From: Zelonia costaricensis
Lineage: Eukaryota; Euglenozoa; Kinetoplastea; Trypanosomatida; Trypanosomatidae
Direction of reading: 5' to 3'
Length of the DNA stretch: 36,082 bases
Assembly (NCBI GenBank): GCA_030849075.1
Contig: JASAOO010003285.1
Location: 1-36,082, forward strand
The notes beneath the pieces were generated by a model. That model was given only the letters and a program-made list of their open reading frames with translations, did no database searches and was not told the DNA's origin. Shown piece by piece: positions 28,845-36,082 of the stretch (positions are counted from its first letter, which is position 1; each line of letters starts with the position of its first letter). The position numbers and the translations under genes are program-made.

Positions 28845-30683
28845 ATGCCGTCGAACAAAGTACTTGCCGCGACTGGCGCCGTGCTGGCATCGGCCGCCCT
28901 GATTGGCGCGGTCGTCGTTCTGCGTGCCAGCAAGAAGAGCACGGAGGACGACGACGACGCTTTTTCGGCACCGCCGAGCAATGTGGCGCCGTCCAAGAAG
29001 GGGCAGCAGCCCGCATCTGTGGCGAAGCAGCAGGCAGCGGCATCGAAGGAGGCACCGAAGGCTGAGGCGCCTGCGAAGCCCGCCGCAGCAGTAGCTAAGA
29101 AGGAGGCGCAAGCAGCGGCAGCCCCTGACGTGGCAGACGCAGCCGCTTCGCTCCTTGACGAGGCGCTGAGCGAGCTGGAGCCGGTGAAGACCGCTGCGGC
29201 GCCGGCCGACGAGAGCAAGGTGGCGGCCAAGCCTGCCGCCACTCCCGCCGCGGCCTCCTCGGCGGCGACCGCGCTGGAGAGTGCGGACCGCAAGGCGTTT
29301 GGGCACCTCGGCATCTCCATGAAGGTACCCGAGGGCTGGGAAGTGCGCGAGGAGCTGTCGCCGATCCCTAACGTGGCCATGCTCACGGTGTGGAACCCCG
29401 AGTTCGAGCACTTCCCGAACGCCGAGATGCCGGGTGCCGTCCCCGTCATCATTCTTTCCGTTGAGGACATCCGCGGCGAGAACCTCAACCTGAGCGAATT
29501 CAAGGACCGCTCGAAGGACCTGTCGATGCAGCAGATGCTGATGATGACCGGCGGCGTGGTGCAGCCGATGGTGCGCAAGGATAGCAGCATTCAGGAGGGT
29601 CCGTTCCGCCACATTCTCGAATACGCACAGAGCATGCCGCCTTTCTTTGACCTGTCGGTGATCAACCTGCTCGAGGTGCGCAACGGCGTCGCCTACGTGT
29701 TCCAGATCATGTGCAACCCGAAGATTATGAACCAGTACCGCCCCATCTTCATGCAGCTGGCGCGCGACACCACAGTCACGCCAATGGACTCGAGTGCGCT
29801 CGGCTTCTTCCGGGTGAGCACGGGTAAGATCTCGATGGACGTCGACACGACGTGGAGCTGGTCGTACCCCGCTGCCGACGACACAACCTGCGCGTACCTG
29901 GCCCAGTTTCAGCTCGCCTCCACGGTCAAGAAGGAGGAGATTACGCTGTACGAGACGAGCAACGTGCCAGCGACCGAGCACAAGCAGCGCAACGAGAAGA
30001 CGGTCGAGGGCGTCACTATTCGCTCGGCCTTTGACGGCACGCAGGAAAAGAAGACGTTTACGTACAACGACTACTGCCTCGTGGTCCACCCGCAGCAGAA
30101 GGCTATCTCGTACCTTTCCGAGGCGGCGCTTGTGCGAGCCGTGAAGAGCGTGGCGCCGTCGACAGCGGCCCCAAAGCCGAAGTCCGGCGCGACGTTCATC
30201 ACGAACGAGTACGGCTACTCCTTTGACGTCGTTGGCGCGAGCCGTGTCGTGTCGACCAAACTCGGTAACGGCACCGTCGTCTACGCGCCGCAGGGCATCC
30301 CGTCGGACCCGTCGAGGGCGGCGTCGCCGGAGGAGACGGGCCCAACCGTGACAATTCGCATCGGTAAGCCAGACACCGATCCGGACTGCATGGGCAGTAT
30401 TGCCGAGTGGACGGCGCGCATTGAGGAGGAAGCGGCGAGCGGCACCATTACAAACATTCAGGTGGTGCAGCTCAAGGACCAGGACTGCCTCACCTTCTTG
30501 TCCAAGGAAATGCAAGAGGTGTCGGCGAGCGAGAAGGTCGAGGTTCGTGGCAAGGTGTTCATCTTTGTCCGCGATGGCACGACGACGCTAGTGCGCTGGG
30601 AGAGCGCGACGGGGCTGTGGCGCAAGTACGAGCGCGACATGGACGCATTCCTTGAGTCGTTCCGCTTCCTCGAGTCGGCGTAA
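28845..30683 (+). CDS. Membrane-anchored protein with repeated PsbP/Mog1-like domains, function unknown
   Basis: This encodes 612 aa. Residues 7-26 form one hydrophobic segment flanked by K5 and R27/K30/K31, fitting an uncleaved N-terminal signal anchor. An acidic patch (EDDDD, about 34-38) and an Ala/Lys/Pro linker to about residue 148 follow. The rest looks like three related units of alpha/beta/alpha type: about 150-310 (starts FGHLGISMKVPEGWEVREEL), about 319-435 (FFRVSTGKISMDVDTTWSW) and about 449-611 (FITNEYGYSFDVVGAS, ending MDAFLESFRFLES). The opening pattern, an amphipathic strand with P-x-G-W, and the ending helix plus F-R-F resemble the PsbP/Mog1/DcrB fold. That is fold-level inference, not a family match. 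Anchor plus Lys-rich linker suggests a tail facing the cytosol, for example on the mitochondrial outer membrane or ER, with location unproven. The function is not recognised. Confidence 0.85.
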   Translation: MPSNKVLAATGAVLASAALIGAVVVLRASKKSTEDDDDAFSAPPSNVAPSKKGQQPASVAKQQAAASKEAPKAEAPAKPAAAVAKKEAQAAAAPDVADAAASLLDEALSELEPVKTAAAPADESKVAAKPAATPAAASSAATALESADRKAFGHLGISMKVPEGWEVREELSPIPNVAMLTVWNPEFEHFPNAEMPGAVPVIILSVEDIRGENLNLSEFKDRSKDLSMQQMLMMTGGVVQPMVRKDSSIQEGPFRHILEYAQSMPPFFDLSVINLLEVRNGVAYVFQIMCNPKIMNQYRPIFMQLARDTTVTPMDSSALGFFRVSTGKISMDVDTTWSWSYPAADDTTCAYLAQFQLASTVKKEEITLYETSNVPATEHKQRNEKTVEGVTIRSAFDGTQEKKTFTYNDYCLVVHPQQKAISYLSEAALVRAVKSVAPSTAAPKPKSGATFITNEYGYSFDVVGASRVVSTKLGNGTVVYAPQGIPSDPSRAASPEETGPTVTIRIGKPDTDPDCMGSIAEWTARIEEEAASGTITNIQVVQLKDQDCLTFLSKEMQEVSASEKVEVRGKVFIFVRDGTTTLVRWESATGLWRKYERDMDAFLESFRFLESA

Positions 30684-32659
30684 ACGTCGAGCATGAAGGA
30701 CGGTGGAGAAGCGAACTGGCGGGCGAAAGCGGAAAGGTGATGGGCACGGTCTGTTTTGGCCACCGGCGCGGACTTGTCGAACCAAAGTCGATTCAGTTGC
30801 GCGAGCTTTTTTTTTTTTTTTCGGCCCAGACATCGCTCTTCCTTTTCACGCGTCGAGACCGTTTACCTACCTGTCATCTCTTCTCTTAGCGTAGCTGGTG
30901 CTGCTTTTTGTTTTCCCGTTATTAGCGCGCGTTGTTCACAGACGTTGCCGAGCACGGCACTTTTGGTTTCTCGTTTTTGCTTCGGCAGGAAGGAGAAAGC
31001 ACTGGCACAAAAGGACGAGACGGAAAGAAAGCAAGTGCAAACGCTGAGAATGTGTCCCACGACACAGGCGACGCAGGCCACAAAGAAAGCAAATGAGGTG
31101 TTCATAAGCGACATGAGAACACTGCTGGGTTGCGCACAAGCCGCTGACGGGCGTGTTCGAGTGGCTGGGCTTTCCTTTTTTGGTGCGATATTTGCGCTGG
31201 GAAACAAACGAGGGGTACGAGAGCCACTCATGGTGTTGCGCAGAATGCGCATTTCAAAAAGAAAAATGTGTGTGCGGTGGCCATTTGTTTTTGTTTTCTC
31301 GCAGCGCGTTTTCACATTTCCGGATACCGCCTGCGAGCGAGCGAGCGAGCGTGCATTCCTGTATGGCACTGTGATCCTTACTCACTCGCTCAACCCTTCA
31401 GCAGAGTCTTTTTGTGTGTGCGCGTGGTTCTTCCTCTTTTCTTTTTCTGAGCGCCCACGCTTCCGATGCCGGTTGCGTCACCCCACTCGTTTCTTTTTCT
31501 TTGTGATTGCGAGCGACCAAGTTTTCTTTCCTCTTTGCAATCGGCGGAGGTGAAGGTTGGCAAGCACACACGCTCGCACTTTCCGCCCGCGCGGTACTGC
31601 GCTCGTCCAGACTCCGTCGCTGGCACCCGCGCCAGCTACTTGCGCACACATGAGCAGTGACTACGTTTGTGCGTGTGTCTGCTTGCGTTTACTTCTCTTT
31701 GCCTCGCTCTTGCGTCCCTGCGCGCGTGTGCTTCTTCGCTCCAGCCGCTTCTTTTTGTTTTTTTGCTGTCCCGTGCCTTCTTATCGTGGATCGATCACAG
31801 CGATTCGTCCTTGACGGAGCTGTCGCGTGTGCATTTGTGTTGGTGTCTGTGGTTGTATGTGTGCGTGTGTGTAGGGGTTTATGCTGTTCTCGTGTGCTGC
31901 GCCTTTCTCCTTCCTCCCTTTCTGTGTCTGGACGGTGGGAAGTGGCGATGGGCTGACGGTGTTGGTGCGACCTGGCGTCATCCTCATTCTCGTTCTCTCC
32001 CGCCTTCTTCTTCTTCCCCTCCTCTCCACGTTGATTTGTGGGCTCATTTCGCTTCATTTCCTGGCCACTCTTCATCTTCACCGCCACATCTCTGCGTTGT
32101 GCGTCTGCTTGCCTGTATTCGTCACGGCGCGCGGCGTGCGCCGCCGTCCGTCTATGCCGAGAGCGGGCCCACGGGCCCCGGCTGACTCTCTCAGACCTCA
32201 CGCAGAGATGCGCCGGCGAGTAGATATGCACGTTACCACAGTCATGCTAGCTTTTAAAAGGCTAAGTTCCCTTTCTCGCGGAGACGCGAAAAAGAAAAGA
32301 AGAACGGAGGCAAATACGAGAAACACAGTGTTGGCCTTTCCGACCCGTTTGGGGGTCTTGAGGCCGGAGCGTTCGCGGCGGCGACGCACCGAACGCCAAA
32401 CCAATGTGTGTATGAGTCAGTGCGTGGAAAGGGCGACTGGGTGCACCGCGGTGCTCCTTCGCGCGCACAGTGCTGTTTGCTTCGGAAGCGTGCGTGAGGT
32501 TTCAACAAGACGATGCGGACGCAGCAGTGGCCACGTGTGTGTCTGCGTTAGCGTGAGCTGACAAGCACGTCTCAGCGCCGCTCTGCTGCCGTCGCCGCCG
32601 CGGCATTCCTCGACACGCTCCTTTTCATCTGAGCTCACGTCATGCTTCGCCTCTCATCC
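30684..32659 (+). other. Long intergenic/3' UTR between the anchored protein and the surface protein
   Basis: About 2 kb. Open frames here are Phe/Ser/Cys/Val-rich products of pyrimidine tracts and GT repeats and show no domain. Notable pieces are a T14 run near 30808-30821, AGCG/GAGC iterations near 31335-31350, a GT-rich block near 31850-31875 and a GC-rich palindrome-like segment near 32165-32178 (GGGCCCACGGGCCC). It is most simply a long 3' UTR, where trypanosomatids place stage-specific control signals. Confidence 0.6.
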
Positions 32660-32742
32660 CTGCGTACTCTGTTTTCATCCTTTCACACACCTACACATTG
32701 GCGCAAAACACAGAACCGCGCCACCCTCACTTTTGCGCTCAG
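32660..32742 (+). promoter_or_regulatory. Candidate 3' splice region for the cysteine-rich surface protein gene
   Basis: Pyrimidine-rich sequence (CTGTTTTCATCCTTTCACAC) leads to AGs at about 32712-32713 and 32741-32742 (TTTTGCGCTCAG). Either would leave a 5' UTR of roughly 160-190 nt. From about 32747 to the ATG at 32903 there is no AG at all, so any acceptor must lie upstream of that stretch or inside the coding sequence. Confidence 0.4.
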
Positions 32743-32820
32743 CCAGATTCGCCTCTCCCGCTGTCCGCCGTCCCTCCCCACGCACTCTCTCTCCCTCGCC
32801 CGATTCGCCCCTGCTCTGCG

Positions 32821-32876
32821 CCTCCGTTCATCTCCCGCACCTCCGTTCATCTCCCGCACCTCCGTTCATCTCCCGC
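32821..32876 (+). repeat. 19-bp tandem repeat, three copies, in the 5' leader of the surface protein gene
   Basis: The unit CCTCCGTTCATCTCCCGCA occurs three times head to tail, with the third copy missing its last base. It ends about 26 nt before the start codon. It is pyrimidine-rich, contains no AG and no ATG in any phase on the sense strand, and so would not create upstream start codons. Confidence 0.92.
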
Positions 32877-32902
32877 CACCCCCACCCTCCCTCTTCGCAA
32901 TC

Positions 32903-33289
32903 ATGGCCTCCTTTGCGCGCAAGTCGCTCCTGATCGCCGCGGTTGCCGCCCTCTTCGCGCTGGTGTTCGCCGGCTCGGCTGCCGCCCAGGCCTGCCAGGT
33001 GCCCAACTGCTTGACGTGCGATCCCACGAACCAGTTCTCGTGCACGACGTGCCAGGACTCGTACATCCCGAGCTTGGGCCAATGCTCCCCGGCCGGCACC
33101 TGCGGCGTTACGCACTGCACCACTTGCGTGATGGGCAAGGTGAACGTGTGCAGCGTCTGCCAGGCAGGCTACGTGATTACGGCCAAGGGCCTGTGCGGCC
33201 CCAAGAAGAGCAACGCGGCGGCGGCGCCGACTGCTGCGTTTGGCGCCGCCGCGACGGCTGTCGCTGTCGTCGCCGCCTACGTCCTGTAA
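32903..33289 (+). CDS. Small secreted, cysteine-rich, probably GPI-anchored surface antigen-like protein
   Basis: This encodes 128 aa. The frame is open farther upstream, but ATG 32903 begins a clear signal peptide (K7, hydrophobic 9-24, cleavage likely after about A30), so I place the start there. The mature part is two copies of a six-cysteine unit: C31-x4-C36-x2-C39-x7-C47-x2-C50-x10-C61 and C67-x4-C72-x2-C75-x7-C83-x2-C86-x11-C98. The C-terminus (K101, K102, S103, N104, then an Ala-rich hydrophobic tail) fits a GPI-attachment signal with the cleavage site around S103/N104. The CxxC-rich design resembles surface antigen-like proteins of Leishmania and variant surface proteins of other protists. 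A surface role is inference from the signals, and the ligand is unknown. It lies last in the visible rightward block and only one copy is present. Confidence 0.88.
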   Translation: MASFARKSLLIAAVAALFALVFAGSAAAQACQVPNCLTCDPTNQFSCTTCQDSYIPSLGQCSPAGTCGVTHCTTCVMGKVNVCSVCQAGYVITAKGLCGPKKSNAAAAPTAAFGAAATAVAVVAAYVL

Positions 33290-33725
33290 GAGATGACGCG
33301 ACGCCTCGGCGAGCAGCACGCTCCCACGTCTGCACTGGCGTTTTGTGCTTTGCCAACTGACCCCCCCCGTCGGTCTGTCTGTCTGCACCCGAGCGGGCTA
33401 TGAGAGAGGTGTGTCTAAGTGTGCGTGTGTGTGCTGCGTGAGGGCTCGCGTTTGGGTGATCTGCTCTCTTCCTTTGTTTCGCGATTGACCTGATCGCACC
33501 CCCCAAACTCCTCATTCGTCCCTGGTCCCCTCTGCGTGCCAGCCTCGCAGCCCCGCGTCCTCATTTTCTCGTATCACCGCCCTCTTCTTCCCCCCTTCCC
33601 ACCACCGCAGTCATTTCCTTCTCTTGTCACCGTCAGCGTTGCCGTTGGTGCTTTACTTCCTTTTCTCTTTTTCCTTTTTGTCTCCTTCCACAATGTGCGT
33701 CTTCTTTTCTCACGTGCGTGTGCGT

Positions 33726-33762
<37 letters not shown>

Positions 33763-36082
33763 CTTGCCCACACTTGCAACCCTTTACTTTGCTCCCCCAC
33801 TCCCGCTTTGGCTCTCTCTATATGTGTGTGTGCGTCCGTGCTGTCTTGCACTGCCTTCATCCCCCAGCTCACGTGTTTTTCTCTCCGCGTTCGCCCCCTT
33901 CTTCTACTCTACCCCAGCCGTCCACACATGCGCACACAGCCGCTTCGACCTGCTTGCACCGCCTCGACGCGTTCGGGCATGTAGCTGTGTGTTTCCACGT
34001 GTGTCCACGTGTGTGCGTGTGTGTGTCTGCGCGCCCTTCTGCCTCTCTCTCCCTCCTCTCTTCCCCTTCTTCTACGCGGGTCTGCTCGTCGTGCCCACCC
34101 AACGTCGACGGCAGCGCCGATGGCCATGCGTGATGGACGCACAATCGTGCGAGAAGATGACGAGGAGTGGGTGCAAGCGGGGGGGGGGGAAGTGGGGTGG
34201 AGGGGAAGAAGGGAAACACGACGGGTGCACCGTCCTGGCCGCACTTCACACACTCCTTGCGGGTGCCCTTCTTTTCACATCCTTTGTTCCTTCTTGAGGC
34301 CCCTGGCGAAGAGGCTTTGCCATGCGTGATAAGTGCAGGGAGTGAGGGGGGTGGGAGGGGAGAAAGGGAGCCCTCACGGCGCATGTGCACACCGATCCCG
34401 TCTTCCCCCTTTCCCCCTCACCTCCTCCTCTTCCGACGCCTCCTATACGTCCGCCAGGGCCCCTCCCGTTTTCCCTTACCTGTTCGACCTCGCCTCCCCC
34501 CCCCCTCCGTACGCTCGTGGAGGCTCCATCTGTCCGCCCCCCGCCCCCCCCCCGTCCTCCTCTTCGTCCGTCACGTCGCTGTTCTTGCCTTCCTGTGTCG
34601 TCCTGAGCGGGGCGAGGGGCGGGAGATGCTCTGCGTTTTCCTTTGCTTCTTCTTTTTTTTTCTTCCCTGTTCTGTTTCGCTTCCACTTTGTGTGGTGTGT
34701 ACATCGGAGCGCTGGGGGGGGGCGCGTGGATGGGAACAATACACACGGCAAGACAGCGGCAGGGGGAAAGCGGTGCCGGAGTTGGGGTGACACGAGACGC
34801 GACACACACGCACGGAGAGTCGTGTCGCTCCACTTCTCACCCCCCTTTCTCTCTATCGTGCGTTTGTGTGTGCGTGTGTGTGGCGACGGCTCCGGTGTGG
34901 TGCCGATAGCATGTTGTCGCACACACACACACAAACACAAACGCACGCACAAGCACTCCGTTGCTCTCTGCAGCCCGCTTGACGCATGGCCGCGACTTTC
35001 CGCCCCCCCTCCTGTACCTCCCTCTCCTCTCCTCTGTGTGTTTTCTTTTCTTCTTCCCTAGCTGTCTTTTACCCTACGCGTCTCGTCTTGTGGCGCGCGC
35101 GCGTGTGTGGTGCCTGCGGGTACCCGCACGCCGCCGTCCCTCATGTGTATCACTCCCTCCTGTCACACTCGCGTTGGGTTTTCCCCCTAGCTCCTCCCCC
35201 CTTCTCCTCCTCCACCCTTCCACGTGCCCGTCCCCCACCTCCCGCCGTGCACCAGCGGCGAGCCACCAGGCTCGTTGATGCGGCGCCTCGTGTCCCCCTC
35301 TACCGTTCGCCGTCTTTCCTGTCGCTTGTGCGCGAAGCGCGTGTGTTTGTGTGTGTGGATGTCGATGCAGCAAAGCGCTTTCACGTCAGCCGCCAGAATA
35401 CTCACACCCACACCCGCCTACACCTACACACAGGCGCAGGCACACACACGTCTTTCGTTTCAGGCTCCCCCCTTCACCCCCCTGCCCGTCCTCCTCTCTG
35501 AGCCTGCCAACCACGGCGTGGCGCTCCCACCTCTGCAGCTCGACGGTTCAGCTCGAGAAGGGAGGGGAGGAGGAGGAAGGGAAGGGGGAGGTCACGCACA
35601 TGGGAGGTGGGGGGGGGGGATGAGCACCGTATTCGTTTTCCCCACGTCTTCTCCTTCGCACCGTCTTCACCCCGGGGGTGGAGCCCGCATGCCCGACAAG
35701 AGAGCGGAAGTGCGTGTGTGTGAGAGCAGAGAAGACAACAGCAACAACAACAGAAGCGCATCGACACGTGCACGGACGTGCACGGCCGCGCTGGTGAAGG
35801 AAGTGCTCGACGCAGACGAAGACAGGAAAAGAATGTGCCCACTGCCCCAGAGGGCCTGAGGGCGGGTGTGGTCGACTCCCACCTCTCACCCCCTTCCCTT
35901 TCTCCGCCCTTCAGCCAAGCAAGACGGATAGCGAGAGGGAGAGGGTGAGTCCTCTGCCGTGGGCGACAGGACCGCATCGAGTGCGGGGGCATCGCCAGCG
36001 GCGACTCCTCCCGCCCTTCCCCACCTCCCCTTTCACATGCGCAGCCGACTCAGCGTTGGGCGACTTCAATGCAAATCACTCA
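33290..36082 (+). other. Gene-free right arm: long 3' UTR/intergenic DNA
   Basis: About 2.8 kb with no convincing gene. Open frames here translate to Cys/Val (GT-repeat), Ser/Pro/Leu or Thr/His low-complexity sequence. The plus strand is strongly pyrimidine-rich near 33530-33690, 34380-34660 and 35000-35240. Simple repeats include GT at about 33713-33763, CA at about 34921-34945 and CA-rich sequence near 35400-35450. It is most simply the 3' UTR of the surface protein gene and the spacer to a gene beyond the window. Confidence 0.65.
33713..33763. repeat. (GT)n microsatellite
   Basis: A run of TGCGTG units passes into an uninterrupted (TG)n tract. Such tracts are abundant in Leishmania-type UTRs. 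Here it lies about 0.4 kb past the surface protein stop codon. Confidence 0.9.

Noticed and set aside
28746..30515. Minus-strand open frame of 589 codons opposite the anchored triple-domain gene
   Set aside because: Leu/Arg/His-rich antisense shadow. The plus-strand frame has a proper anchor, domains and splice acceptor.
32642..32902. In-frame 87-codon N-terminal extension of the surface protein
   Set aside because: It would bury the signal peptide internally, is translated from pyrimidine tracts and the 19-bp repeats, and most of it lies around the predicted splice acceptor.
33536..34297. Plus-strand open frame of 253 codons in the right arm
   Set aside because: The product is Cys-Val and Ala-Cys repeats from a GT microsatellite plus Phe/Ser/Pro runs. 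No domain, and the composition matches the surrounding UTR.
33290..36082. Degenerate retroposon (SIDER-type) in the right arm
   Set aside because: Two short similar segments (GGCCATGCGTGATGGACGC near 34121 and TTGCCATGCGTGATAAGTG near 34316) are suggestive, but I cannot match a reliable consensus by eye, so no element is called.
1..36082. CRISPR arrays, insertion sequences or bacterial operon signals
   Set aside because: No regularly spaced direct repeats with unique spacers, no transposase or terminal inverted repeats and no ribosome-binding sites. The window is eukaryotic (trypanosomatid).

Overview
The window looks like chromosomal DNA from a trypanosomatid of the Leishmania group (Leishmaniinae). 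The evidence is GC-rich coding sequence, intronless genes in long same-strand blocks, a pyrimidine tract followed by an AG acceptor upstream of the starts (trans-splicing signals), long gene-poor UTRs full of (CA/GT)n and homopolymer runs, and tRNA genes at a strand switch. Genus and species cannot be fixed by eye. There are six protein genes, three tRNAs and a sequencing gap at 1095.

Layout. The left block (about 2700-26088) is transcribed leftward on the minus strand. In transcription order it holds a PUB-domain protein (25132-26088), a giant VPS13/chorein-type lipid-transfer protein of 5576 aa (7536-24266), and an unrecognised low-complexity protein with tandem PAM2-like motifs (2700-6008). 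The right block (27253-33289) is transcribed rightward on the plus strand. It holds a UEV-RING protein (27253-28017), a membrane-anchored protein with apparent repeated PsbP/Mog1-like domains (28845-30683), and a small secreted, cysteine-rich, probably GPI-anchored surface protein (32903-33289). Between the blocks, at about 26117-27189, lies a divergent strand-switch region, the kind of place where trypanosomatid RNA polymerase II starts. It carries tRNA-Val(CAC) and tRNA-His(GTG) on plus and tRNA-Phe(GAA) on minus, each followed by a T5 Pol III terminator.

The outer arms (1-2699 and 33290-36082) have no credible gene. They read as UTR or intergenic DNA. The left arm includes a roughly 235-bp direct duplication either side of the single N at 1095, which looks like an unresolved contig join.

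Functional themes. In trypanosomatids, neighbours in one transcription unit need not share a function. Even so, the two genes flanking the strand switch both carry ubiquitin-linked modules (PUB, and UEV plus RING), and the VPS13-like protein adds a membrane lipid-transfer function. The most interesting candidates are the PAM2-like repeat protein (possible poly(A)-binding-protein partner), the UEV-RING architecture, the PUB protein with a cysteine-cluster tail, and the triple-domain anchored protein. None is shown by sequence reading alone to be a new system.
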